Below, in pieces: positions 16,058-25,600 of a DNA stretch of 64,000 nucleotides. The DNA is from RI-106 sp964496875 (GTDB taxonomy: Bacteria; Cyanobacteriota; Vampirovibrionia; Obscuribacterales; Obscuribacteraceae): assembly GCA_964496875.1 (NCBI GenBank), contig CAZCBH010000002.1:120185-184184 (forward strand), in the 5' to 3' direction. Each line of letters starts with the position of its first letter. Within the stretch, counting starts at the first letter, position 1. The notes under the pieces are model-generated. The model was not told where the DNA came from and made no database searches. It was given only the letters and a program-made list of their open reading frames with translations. The translations under genes were made by a program, and so were the position numbers.

Positions 16058-18211
16058 GTGACTCAGCCAGAGAAGTGTTTCGATTGTCATTTGCCCAGGG
16101 CTCCCCGCGGTGGGGTGGCTTCGCTTACTCAGTGGATTTCGGTCTGTAGCTGTGATCTTGTCGAAGATGAGGACGTTTCCAGTGTTCCCCGCATAGCCTT
16201 CTGCCGAAATTGCAGTAAGCGTATAGTAGAAGCGCGAAAGGGCTCTTTCACCCAGTGGATCTTCCGCTCGGATCTTTGCAGCTGCGAGGTCCCGGAGCCG
16301 CTTGCGAGCACTGTAGAGCAAGGCGAAATCGAAATCGCAAGCGAGATCTTCGAAGCTCAAGATGAGAATGAGGTCGAAATGGAGCTTCACGAGGCGAAGT
16401 TTCCTAAAGAGCGCTTCAAGCCTCTGGGGCTATTGGGCCAGGGTGCCGGCGGCAGTGTTTATCTCTGTCGTGACCGATATCTGAATAAGAAAGTGGCTCT
16501 CAAAGTATTGAACTATGTCTCGGACGAGATTCTGGTCGCGTTCCAGAGTGAGGCCAGGATCAACACAAGGCTGGAGCATCCTAATATTGCCAGAGTGCTG
16601 GACTTCGGCATTCATGAAGGAAACACACCGTATATGGTGGTCGAATACATTGCCGGACTGGATCTGGAGTTCTTTATAGAAAATCAGGGACCTCCGGACC
16701 CGGATATAGCTCTTTCTATACTCAAACAGATTTGTAGCGCCCTTGCTTATGCTCACGGACAGGGAGTGCTGCATCGAGACATCAAAGCAGGCAATATCCT
16801 TTTTTTCCAGGACTCAGAGAATGCCCCTTCCGTTTCGGTTATCGATTTCGGTCTAGCCAGGCTGTCTACAGCGGATCATGTCGAGAACAGTGATACTATT
16901 GTCGGTACTCCCCGCTATATGTCCTGCGATCAGGCCAGGGGGCTGTCCTATGACGAGCGCTCCGAGGTTTATTCACTTGGTTGTCTTGCTTTCGAATTGT
17001 TCACCGGGCGCACGCCCTTCGAAGCCGACACTACACTGGAGTTGGTGCGCAAACATGCCCTGGAAGAAGCCCCTCTGTTACTGAATGTCGTTTCGGATGA
17101 GCGATTATCCGAAGAGCTCGAGGCGGTTCTGGCTAAGACCCTCGCCAAAGAGCCTGAGGGCAGATATCAGTCTGTCGAGGAGCTTGGTCTGGCTCTGGAG
17201 GAGATTCAAATCAAGCCGGTCTTTTCCACACTCTCCGCCACTGCTGATGATACTAAAGGTGCTACTGCGGAACATGGTCTACTGGGGAACATGCTCTCTA
17301 TGCGAACCAGAGCTTTTCAGCTGTTGTTGATACCACTTGCGATGCTGGTAGTGGTGTTGGCTTTCTACGGCTATCGTCAGTATTCGGCACCGCCGGCTCT
17401 GGGACCGACCACCGTCGCCGAAACAGAGCTGCTCGCGCCTCACTCTGAAAATGATAGTGAGCAGGAGCTTGTGGGCGACCGGGTCTCATTCTCTGAGAAG
17501 GAAGGCTTCATGCATCCGGATAACATCCTCGGTTTTCTGGATGAGGATATAAAGGCTCTCAAAGGAAAGGGCTACAAAAGCGTTTCTTTTTACGGTATCA
17601 ACATAGACGGCACCGGGTTGAAATATTTGAAGGGAGAGCCGGTGGAGAGGCTTTCTCTTGATCTGACCACAGTCACCGACGAATCTATGAAGACCCTGAA
17701 TGATAGCTTGCCCCATCTAAAAGAGTTGTTTTTGGAATACACTACCACCATTAGCGGAGAAGGTGTTGCGAACCTGAAAGATATGAAGGATTTGCGCGAG
17801 ATCACCTTCAATGGCAATAAGAGAATTGATGATGCCGTTATTGATACTATCGTGGATTATTTCCCCAACTTGCGCCGCATCTCCTTAATTGGGACCAGCG
17901 TCACAGATCGAGGTGTGGTCAAGTTGGCAAGACTTAAGCATCTAAATCATATTTATCTGGATGACACCGCTATAACCGACCGTAGCATAGGCGCAATAGC
18001 TGAATTTCCTCTGGAACAGCTTCTGGTCAGTCATACTCGTATAACCAATCGTTCTCTGGAGAAAATCGCCAGAATCAAGACCCTGCGCTATGTCTCCCTG
18101 GCCAAGTGTCAGCTCGTCAGTCCTGAGGGCATGGAGAAACTTCGCAAAGCGCGTCCTGATCTCAAGATCATCACAAAGGATTTTCGTACTAACCTTCACC
18201 TTCCGTTCTGA
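16058..18211 (+). CDS. Ser/Thr protein kinase with duplicated Cys clusters and leucine-rich repeats
   Basis: This is a 717-residue protein with three parts. Residues 1-80 hold two similar Cys units: CFDC..TQWI..CSC (Cys7, 10, 30, 32) and CRNC..TQWI..CSC (Cys49, 52, 74, 76), which look like tandem zinc ribbons. A Hanks kinase follows (about 120-385), with GQGAGGSVY (127-135), Lys149, HRDIKAGN (239-246), DFGLAR (263-268) and GTPRYMSCDQ, where the usual SPEQ is altered. A transmembrane helix lies near 420-438. The outer domain (about 520-710) has leucine-rich repeats, such as LREITFNGNKRIDDAVIDTI and LNHIYLDDTAITDRSIGAIA. Start is GTG at 16058. The ectodomain resembles the protein at 62987-63997. 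Confidence 0.9.
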   Translation: MTQPEKCFDCHLPRAPRGGVASLTQWISVCSCDLVEDEDVSSVPRIAFCRNCSKRIVEARKGSFTQWIFRSDLCSCEVPEPLASTVEQGEIEIASEIFEAQDENEVEMELHEAKFPKERFKPLGLLGQGAGGSVYLCRDRYLNKKVALKVLNYVSDEILVAFQSEARINTRLEHPNIARVLDFGIHEGNTPYMVVEYIAGLDLEFFIENQGPPDPDIALSILKQICSALAYAHGQGVLHRDIKAGNILFFQDSENAPSVSVIDFGLARLSTADHVENSDTIVGTPRYMSCDQARGLSYDERSEVYSLGCLAFELFTGRTPFEADTTLELVRKHALEEAPLLLNVVSDERLSEELEAVLAKTLAKEPEGRYQSVEELGLALEEIQIKPVFSTLSATADDTKGATAEHGLLGNMLSMRTRAFQLLLIPLAMLVVVLAFYGYRQYSAPPALGPTTVAETELLAPHSENDSEQELVGDRVSFSEKEGFMHPDNILGFLDEDIKALKGKGYKSVSFYGINIDGTGLKYLKGEPVERLSLDLTTVTDESMKTLNDSLPHLKELFLEYTTTISGEGVANLKDMKDLREITFNGNKRIDDAVIDTIVDYFPNLRRISLIGTSVTDRGVVKLARLKHLNHIYLDDTAITDRSIGAIAEFPLEQLLVSHTRITNRSLEKIARIKTLRYVSLAKCQLVSPEGMEKLRKARPDLKIITKDFRTNLHLPF

Positions 18212-18252
18212 GTTCATGCTAGTATTTTCAAAACCTGTCAGGGAGTTTTCAT

Positions 18253-18609
18253 ATGTTCATATCCGTCAATAATATACCTGTGAAAAAGGGTAGAGAAGCT
18301 GATTTCGAAAAGATGTTCATCGAGCGCGATAGAGTGGTCGAGAAGCAAGAAGGTTTTGTCAGTCTCGATATTCTCAAGCCGGGTAAGAAGAGAATCATGG
18401 GTGGTGCTGCCGAGGATCTGCCCCATGAATATCAGGTCATGACCCGCTGGCAGAGCGAAGAAGCATTTCGCAAATGGGTTGGTAGTGAAGATTTCAAGAA
18501 ATCCCATTCGCGGGAGATAGACAAGACTATCTTTGATGGTCAGAGTTATCTTACTCTCTACCACTCTGTCGAAGGCGCCGGTGCTCAAAAAGAGATGGTT
18601 AAGAGTTGA
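18253..18609 (+). CDS. Antibiotic biosynthesis monooxygenase (ABM) domain protein
   Basis: This is a 118-residue dimeric alpha-beta-barrel type protein. The pattern FISVNNIPVKKGREADFEKM, then EGFVSLDILKP, then EYQVMTRWQSEEAFRKWVGS is the ABM/IsdG-like layout, where members act as cofactor-less monooxygenases or haem-degrading enzymes. The residues that bind haem in IsdG (Asn, His, Trp) cannot be assigned by eye; a Trp is present in TRWQSEEAF. GGGAG (GGGAGTTTTC start region, GGAG at 18242-18245) precedes the ATG at 18253. It lies 41 bases after the kinase gene and could share its transcript. Function beyond the fold is open. Confidence 0.8.
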   Translation: MFISVNNIPVKKGREADFEKMFIERDRVVEKQEGFVSLDILKPGKKRIMGGAAEDLPHEYQVMTRWQSEEAFRKWVGSEDFKKSHSREIDKTIFDGQSYLTLYHSVEGAGAQKEMVKS

Positions 18610-18753
18610 TTTCTATGTTTTTGCTTTGATTGTCTTTAGCGCTTTTGCGATGGCAAGTGCGCTTAGGGCTGTCAGTAGCATAATCCAGGCTTTGATGTGT
18701 TAAAAGGTTTCTGTGACCATATCCCCATCAGGGTTTTCCCTGGAAGATGATTC

Positions 18754-19323
18754 GTGACCGTTTTGTTGTTCATAATTTTGGTGTTTTTGATTGTTTTTTC
18801 GGCACCGTATTCGGCAATGGCGAAGGATTCCGAAGTCTCCGTCGCCAAAGAGAGTGTCACCCTGTTTACCGGGATTGAACGAGGCAGGGAAGTTTTTGAG
18901 ATTCTCAAAGAGATAGCACCGGATATGAAGGCTAAGGGGGGTCCGGAGGACTGGACGAGAATCGAGATAAATATAGACCAGGGTGGTGTCAAAACAGATC
19001 TGGTCTTCAATAATGATCGAACATACTATCAGGGCAAGAGCTGGCAACTGGAACGTCTTGGTATGTACGAATATATTTCGAAGTTCCCGGAAGCGCAGCA
19101 CAAACAGAGGGCGCTCCGGTTGGTGCAGCGCTTTAATTTCGCGGTGGCTGCGGTGCTTTCTCCTCCACGCATCAAGGATGATCAACGTCTCAAGTTGATT
19201 CTCAAGCTCTCCGAGAGAATCAAGGCGATTATGTTCATTCCCGGATCATTAATGGATAGCTCCGGTAGGATTATCATCAGTCAGGACGGTTTCTCCGACC
19301 CTCAGGCCCGGGTAGATCTCTGA
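18754..19323 (+). CDS. Secreted protein of unknown function
   Basis: This 189-residue protein has an N-terminal signal peptide. The hydrophobic core is LLFIILVFLIVFSAP and the probable signal peptidase I site is SAMA|KD near residue 23. The mature part is soluble and mixed helical, with no Cys and no motif I recognise (EILKEIAPDMKAKGG, RLVQRFNFAVAAVLS). The start is GTG at 18754, with GGAAG seven bases upstream. No neighbour gives it a clear context: the ABM gene precedes it by 144 bases and a small hypothetical gene follows. Export is well supported; function is not. Confidence 0.65.
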   Translation: MTVLLFIILVFLIVFSAPYSAMAKDSEVSVAKESVTLFTGIERGREVFEILKEIAPDMKAKGGPEDWTRIEINIDQGGVKTDLVFNNDRTYYQGKSWQLERLGMYEYISKFPEAQHKQRALRLVQRFNFAVAAVLSPPRIKDDQRLKLILKLSERIKAIMFIPGSLMDSSGRIIISQDGFSDPQARVDL

Positions 19324-19404
19324 AAAGGTAAGCTAGCTACCTAATCAGAAGAAGCCTGTTGTGCATTAATAGTAATAGGAATCCAGGTAGACCTCTTTAC
19401 TCTT

Positions 19405-19635
19405 ATGCCTATCGTGCGTGGCTGGCTTTATGTTAGTCGTAAAACTGCAACTTTTGTGTCGGATGAGCGCAGCTTTCTGGCTGACCAGCTGAACTGGCAA
19501 TCGCTTGCGGAACCGGAGCGATTGAATCGATTTCTGGCTCTGTTCGAGCCTATAGAGAAAGAGAATCGGTCCAAGCATGCACGCTATTATATCGAGGCTG
19601 ACGAAGAGGCTCTCGAACAGTTTTTCAAAGCTTGA
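19405..19635 (+). CDS. Small hypothetical protein
   Basis: This 76-residue soluble protein (MPIVRGWLYVSRKTATFVSD; later LNRFLALFEPIEKENRSKHA) has no recognisable family. It begins at an ATG without a good ribosome-binding site. Its 3' end overlaps the convergent gene at 19625 by 11 bases, as with other convergent pairs in this window. Codon use and the amphipathic C-terminus look like a real protein rather than noise, but this is a weak call. Confidence 0.45.
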   Translation: MPIVRGWLYVSRKTATFVSDERSFLADQLNWQSLAEPERLNRFLALFEPIEKENRSKHARYYIEADEEALEQFFKA

Positions 19636-21808
19636 TGCTCTGATGACATGCGAAGAGCTTACCGCTTTCACTTTTGTCTACAGTCTGCTTCTGGCAGACT
19701 AGCAGGCTTTTTCGATTTGAGGCGAGTTCGTATTTTTTGAATTCCAGATTCTTCGACCCTGACACAGCCTCGAAGAGAGCTGCTTTTAAGGCTTCTCCCT
19801 GGTCCGAGGCGTCGAAGCCATCGAGAACCGAATCAAAAGCGAAAGCCACAATGATCTCGCTCTCTTGTTCACGGAAATTGAGCGGGAAACCGCTATAGGT
19901 CTGCATCACTCCGGCGCTGACGATGGAGATCGGCTCAGTTGGAATGGTTATGTGCTCTCCTTTTTCCACTTCCCCGGACAGGTCCTGGGTCGGATAGAGG
20001 ACTTCAAGGGGTTGCTCCGGACCGGCCTGGAAGAATACCACCACCTGGCAGTCGCTCAGCACTTTGATTCTGAGCTGAATGAAGTCGCCAATCAGCAGAT
20101 TGGTTTCCGCTGGAATCTTCTCGTATCGTTCACTGGCAAGGCTCTGACGGTAAAGATTGACTTCCAGTCCCTCCCCGGAGGTTCCGATGGAAGAGAGCAT
20201 ACCTGCTACCGATTTGAAGAAACCGGATAACTTAGTCGGATCTTTTCGACCCTGTCTGACCGGGACAGATTCGACCGCGGGAGGCGGAGCTGTCTTGTCT
20301 ACCGCCGATTCGAAGGTTGCCTGCGGTTCTGCCGCGTTTTCGTTTTCGATCACGGGTGCGGCGTTCTCTTGGGTCAAGCGCTCATTCAGATCTATCGCTT
20401 TGATTTCGAACAGGGTCTCTTCTTCCAGGTTGACCGCTTTATAGTCGCCGGACACGAGCGCTTGACCAGGTTTTCTAATCTCGAGACAGTCATAGATTGC
20501 CTCGGCGCCGATCATGATACCCGGATGAATCCATTCTCTGTAATGCTCGAATCCGTCTATGAGCCAGCCCGAATGAATGCCGATAACTCGGTCGTTCGCC
20601 ACAATCGGCGCACCTATGGACTCCATCGGCAGACCCAGACTGTGGATGTATTGAGTACCGGCTTCATTTTCGATGGGGGTGATGATATAGCCCATATCGA
20701 CCGAGCTTTTGCGGTTGCTTGCATCCACCGAAAAGCTATAGACTTCCTGTCCGCTGTTAAGATGTAGGTCGTCAGCCAGTTTAATAGAGCGGATCTCGGT
20801 CAGGGAAGGCAGTTCGAAGTTCCCCACCTGGGCCTGACCGGTGTCGACCAGATATTTGAGAGCGTGGAGAACGGTCGCTCCATCGAAGCTGCAGCCTCTC
20901 ACCACTCGCGAGATCGGAGTCGGAAATTTGATATGGTTCCAGACACAGGCCACCGGGGGGCACTGGGCTTCTATGAGATTCAAGAGCGATAGTTCGTCAT
21001 TGGTGCGGCAAATCTCCACAGTTTTGCCGCCTACACCTTGATAGAGGGCGCTCGATTCTTCCAGAATTTGATAGGCATTCATCAAAATAGCCGCCGTGGC
21101 TTTTTCAATCGGTGGGAAGCTAGCCCACTCCGGATCCAGTTCGCGTTTGAAGAAGAATTTGAGTTCCTGGTCTAATGTGCAGATCATCTTGTTCAGCGCT
21201 TCTTCGTTGACCAGATTCTGGTACTGGATATGAGTAATTCGCTGATCGCCGAGGCAGAATCTTGCTACCACTCGGTTGAGGTTGTCGACCAGCATCATCG
21301 TTCCGATGTTGCGGGCGTTCAATAGGGTCTGCAGAATCGATACGATCTGCAAGTTCTCGGCCTGACCGGTTAGGTCCGGTTCTTCATCCAGTTTGTGATA
21401 GGTTATCTTGTTCTTCAACCTGGTCATGGTGTCCCGACCGAGCTTCTTGAGATTTCTGGTTAGTTTTATGCCGGCTACGTTATAGGGGGAAGCGGTCAAT
21501 CCGAAGTGCGGATAAAATCTGGATTCTTGTAGCTCTCGCTTGCCTTTCCAGCGGTCGAAGAGGTTGTGGAAGCGAAACTCTTTGACGCCGAATCTCTCCC
21601 GGGTAGCAGGAAATTCCACCGCCAGAGAGTCGGGATTTTCGCCGAAAGGAAGAACCAGGCTGGCGCAGGTTACCACCTCTCCGTCCCGGGACATCCAGGC
21701 TGTGCCGATTATTTCGTTCTCTTCGACTGTCCTGTCGATGAGCCAGGCGGTAGCGCTTAGTAAACCTAGGTCTCCAGGATACAATGTCAGTTTCTCCATC
21801 ACACCCAT
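19625..21808 (-). CDS. DUF4388/DUF4384 protein with a degenerate trypsin-like frame
   Basis: This is a protein of about 727 residues. The N-terminus resembles the first half of a trypsin-like peptidase (IIGTAWMSRDGEVVTCASLV), but the His expected after TCA is Ser. An insert with the DUF4388 pattern follows (MMLVDNLNRVVARFCLGDQR, ending in a winged-helix-like VLHALKYLVDTGQAQVG). The second half then has MESIGAPIVANDRVIGIHSG, which matches the GxSGGP...VxGI loop of trypsins with the nucleophile motif lost. The C-terminal 170 residues carry a DUF4384-like domain (NLLIGDFIQLRIKVLSDCQV, then PLEVLYPTQDLSG). DUF4388 and DUF4384 often sit in signalling and envelope proteins. The start is taken as the ATG at 21808, after AGGA. 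I infer a non-catalytic binding protein. Confidence 0.7.
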   Translation of the reverse strand: MGVMEKLTLYPGDLGLLSATAWLIDRTVEENEIIGTAWMSRDGEVVTCASLVLPFGENPDSLAVEFPATRERFGVKEFRFHNLFDRWKGKRELQESRFYPHFGLTASPYNVAGIKLTRNLKKLGRDTMTRLKNKITYHKLDEEPDLTGQAENLQIVSILQTLLNARNIGTMMLVDNLNRVVARFCLGDQRITHIQYQNLVNEEALNKMICTLDQELKFFFKRELDPEWASFPPIEKATAAILMNAYQILEESSALYQGVGGKTVEICRTNDELSLLNLIEAQCPPVACVWNHIKFPTPISRVVRGCSFDGATVLHALKYLVDTGQAQVGNFELPSLTEIRSIKLADDLHLNSGQEVYSFSVDASNRKSSVDMGYIITPIENEAGTQYIHSLGLPMESIGAPIVANDRVIGIHSGWLIDGFEHYREWIHPGIMIGAEAIYDCLEIRKPGQALVSGDYKAVNLEEETLFEIKAIDLNERLTQENAAPVIENENAAEPQATFESAVDKTAPPPAVESVPVRQGRKDPTKLSGFFKSVAGMLSSIGTSGEGLEVNLYRQSLASERYEKIPAETNLLIGDFIQLRIKVLSDCQVVVFFQAGPEQPLEVLYPTQDLSGEVEKGEHITIPTEPISIVSAGVMQTYSGFPLNFREQESEIIVAFAFDSVLDGFDASDQGEALKAALFEAVSGSKNLEFKKYELASNRKSLLVCQKQTVDKSESGKLFACHQSIKL

Positions 21809-21916
21809 ATATCCTATATCATATCCTGGCAGCATTTTCTGCCGGGGTGGTACCATTGAATAATTGGTGAAAGCGGAATTCTTATAGAATCGCGCTGAAA
21901 GGCTGGAGAGAGTTAT

Positions 21917-22468
21917 ATGTTCGCTAAATTAAGAGACGGTGATTATATGGTGTCCTTCACGAGCCGGACCCGGCGAAATTTACTATCGGTCACAGTCGCA
22001 TTTTTGGCTATTGCTTTGACCCAGGGCTGTCAGCAAGCCCAGGTCGCAGGGTCCTATGACGGAGCAGCCAAGAACCTGGCGGTCAAGGCTAACATGCAGC
22101 GAGTCCAGGCTGCCGCCGAAGCCTATTTCAGGGATCATACCTATATGTACCCAGCCGAGATCAACGATGATTTCAAGAGTTATTTCCCCGGAGGGGACCC
22201 TGTAAGCAAGAAACCCGGTTCTGCTTTGACCAACCCCTTTACCGGGCAACCCGAATGGCCGGTCATTGGAACAATAACCGATCTGACTGCAGCCAGAGCC
22301 GGATTGCCGAAAGCGCTCTCTAAAGGGGTTATAGAATACAGCCCTATTAATGGCGGTAAGTCATATGCGGTCAGAGCCGGCGGTTTCGATGACAAGGAAA
22401 TCCCTCAGATGAACTCCAACAGTCCGCTAGTGCTGTCACGGGACAATTTCGAGAAGAGCGGCCTGTAA
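21917..22468 (+). CDS. Lipoprotein with pseudopilin-like domain
   Basis: This 183-residue probable lipoprotein has the signal segment RRNLLSVTVAFLAIALTQGC, ending in a lipobox (LTQG|C) with Cys near residue 38. The mature part begins with a helix, NLAVKANMQRVQAAAEAYFR, and DHTYMYPAEI. This is the pattern of the N-terminal helix of type II secretion / type IV pseudopilins after processing, followed by the short beta domain (NPFTGQPEWPVIG). It is unusual because the pilin-like helix is attached to a lipid anchor rather than a prepilin leader. GGAGAG precedes the first ATG; a second ATG at 21947 would give a more standard signal peptide. Confidence 0.72.
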   Translation: MFAKLRDGDYMVSFTSRTRRNLLSVTVAFLAIALTQGCQQAQVAGSYDGAAKNLAVKANMQRVQAAAEAYFRDHTYMYPAEINDDFKSYFPGGDPVSKKPGSALTNPFTGQPEWPVIGTITDLTAARAGLPKALSKGVIEYSPINGGKSYAVRAGGFDDKEIPQMNSNSPLVLSRDNFEKSGL

Positions 22469-22611
22469 ATGTAGAACCGTATTGGTATTGAATGTGGTGC
22501 TGCTTTCAGGCGGTGCTTCTTTTGCCTGGACGCAATATACCAAGTTAATCTAAAAATCTGGAAACCGGGGTAGATACCAGAATAGTCCCTCCCCGATTTA
22601 ACCGTATTGTC

Positions 22612-25600
22612 ATGGCAGAAGATAGCAAAAAAGAACTGGCGCCGGAAGTCAGCGCATCAGAAGGACAGGATATTCAGGATAGTCGAGATCAGCTTTCTGA
22701 GCGTTTAATCTCTGCCACCGATGATTCTGTCGAGCAGCCGAAGTCCACCTCCTCGGTCGATGTTCCTGAAGATATAGAGGCTTCGAGATTGAGCCTCAGC
22801 GATGAGGCCGCTCGCAGTTTGAAAGAGCTTTTTGAGGAGGTCAAAAGCGGGCCTTTTGAGCTTTCTCAGGAGGCGTCCTCAGATACGGTCGCGGTGGCGA
22901 ATGTACTCGCCCAGGAAATGAGTGAACTGGGCGTGGAGTTTTCCGGCGGTTCCGATCATCGGGGAGCCTTCGGTAAGATGATCATGGGCGATAATAAAGA
23001 GAGTGTTATCTACCAGGACGGCAGGGGCCAGGCTCATCTTGATGGCAATCAATTCGATTTCGATCTCTCCTCAGCCGATAAGATTTTTGATGCGACCCGA
23101 GCTTCTGTGCCTGTTATGGCCGGTTCGGAAGGAGACAGCCTTAAAAAAGCGAATGTCGACCGTATTCAATTGCGCGCTGACGGCATCCAGAAAATGGAAT
23201 TGAGCGGCGGCGACGTGCTCTTCAGAGTTCCGGCCAATCCGGAGGGGGTCAACTGGATAAGGGATGTCGGAGGCGAGAACGGTGACCGCTCTATAATCGC
23301 TTATGCCGATGGCAGAAGAGAAGTGCGCTTCAAAGAGCCCGGGCCCGAAGGTGTCCTGGCGGTGCAGTTCGGTGCCGATGGAGAGATTCTGTCTCTGGAT
23401 CGCGATTCCGAAAAGAGCGGCGGTGAAAGCGCCATTTATTTGGGAGGAGACGGCTTCGGCTCCATCAAGCAGACTACGGATAGAGAGTCCGGAGTAGTGG
23501 TAACCGAGTTTGCAAATTCGGACCAGGGGCTCAAATCAATCACTTACAATCCGGCGTCGGCAGAGAGCCCCTATCAAATCGAGTTCGAGCCGGGTCGTGA
23601 GAATCCTGATTTAGAACAGCAAATCAAGTCAGGGCAGTTTAAAATACCTCTTTCATTTCATTCTGAAGATGGTCGCCCGGAGGGTATAAATCTTTTTCCT
23701 GAACGTTGGAGTTCCCTGGAAAATGTAGACCCTGCCACCGGTCAGTTCATGCTCGGTGCTGACGGAACTCTTCAGTTTCAAGAGCGGGGCGAGGTGGTTG
23801 AGAAGCCTCTTGAAATAGAAGGTGAGAGCGCGCAGTTCGCTTTCGGCAATGAGAAGGGTGAATTGATTACAGACCCTGAGACCGGTTATGTAAGCGGCAT
23901 TCGCTTTGAATCCGGCAACAGGGCCGGTCAGGAATACGCATTGTCTTATGGAGAGGATGGCAGTCTCAATCGCATGATTGTGAGGGTTCCTTCGGAGGGC
24001 GGGGAAGGTCGACTAAACCAAGTAAGCTTGACCAGGCAGGGTGATCAGTCCTGGCTGGTTGAACCTGCCGGCGCAGGAATACCCGGTTTCGAAAGTTTGA
24101 AAGTTGCAGATGACGGTCGTTTATCCGGCAATATCGTGGTTAAACCCAATGGCGATATCGTATATGATGCCGGCGATGGATTTAGAGAAGCGATGCGTCT
24201 CAACGGTAACCATGATCGTTACGATCTGAATAGTTATGAACGTGTTCGGGAGACAGCCGAAGGTGAAAGCGCCACTGAGTATTGGGATGGTTACGAGTGG
24301 CGTCAGGGCGCGAAGCAGAGTAACGAAGACGGCACCGTGACAGTCAGTTTCTCCGGTGAGGGCAAAGTCTCGAAAATCGTTAGAGACGCCGGTGTCGCAG
24401 AAGACGGCAGTCGAAAAGACAGGGTGCTCGTGGTTCGTAATGATGGCACCGTATACGATGCGGACTGGGGCCGACAACACATGAGCAGGCAGTCCGGGGA
24501 TCAGAAGGTCGAATTGTTCAATACCGGCATGCGTGATGAAAATGATAAGGCAGTCTGGATGCAAGGTTCGCCTTCTGAAAATGGTGAAATCGTATTCAAA
24601 CCTGAAAACGATAGAGAAAGACTTGCGATCATGGAAGGAAGAGTTCCTAAGAGCGTAAGTTTCCATGAAGGTGGTGAATTCACCTCGGTCTACGCCAACA
24701 ATACCAGGGTCCGTTCGGACCGGTCGGGGCGGGCCAGCCGGATAGATTTCGGCAATGATACCCATGTCGAGCTGGACCGTGATGTGCACGGTGGAATACT
24801 CCGGGTTTCCGGTCTGGACGGGCGCTCTTATGAGCGTTCCAGGCTGTTGCCTGCCGGTGAGAACGGTCGGAGCCGCTTTCGCTGGAATGTGGTGGATGGA
24901 GAAGATGCTGAGCAAAAGAGCATCGAGGCCAGCCTGATTCTAGGGCAACAGGGTCAGATTTCATTTACGGGTGACGACAACTACTCCCTATCCATAGAAG
25001 GAAGCGGTATGACCGTGGTCAGATCCGGTGATAAAATCGAACGAGTTCTCGATGCCCAGGGACAGCTCTGGATGCCGGAGACAAGAGAGGACGACTCTAC
25101 TGAGGTCTGGACCGTATCTTCTGGTGATCGTAGCGAATCTTTTGAAGGCTCTCTCGAACTGAATGCTTTGAGTGGACGAGCTACGGTCAAAGGAAAAGAC
25201 GGTAAGTTCAGAAATTTAAATCCGGACGGCTCCACCAGAACCTATAACCAGGAAGGTGTCGAGATAGAGCGCAGTTTCCCCGACGGCAGCGTGGTTGCTC
25301 GTAGCGAACTGGGTTATTTGAGCGCGATCAAATCGTTGAATGCTGATGGCACGCTGGAGCTAAGAGAGTTCGTCTATGAGGACGGGCCTGACGGTCAGCC
25401 GCATTTGAAAGGCGTCAAATTGAACGGCAAACCGACAGAGGTCGTGGTCGACGGTCATCTGCGTGAGTTGAAGGATGCCCCTTCCAGTCCAGGTCAGATC
25501 AAGCCGGAAAATCTTGGCGCTTATATAGATTATGATACCGCTAGCGGTATGAGAATTATAAAAGCTTCTTTGGCTCCGGATGATAAGACGATCCGCCTGG

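Noticed and set aside
18613..18681. 22-residue minus-strand frame rich in Ala, Leu and Lys
   Set aside because: Too short, no ribosome-binding site or terminator, and no supporting context.
24121..24915. 264-codon minus-strand frame inside the DG-rich protein gene
   Set aside because: The plus-strand frame is continuous across 3.1 kb with consistent repeat character; the minus frame shows no family features.
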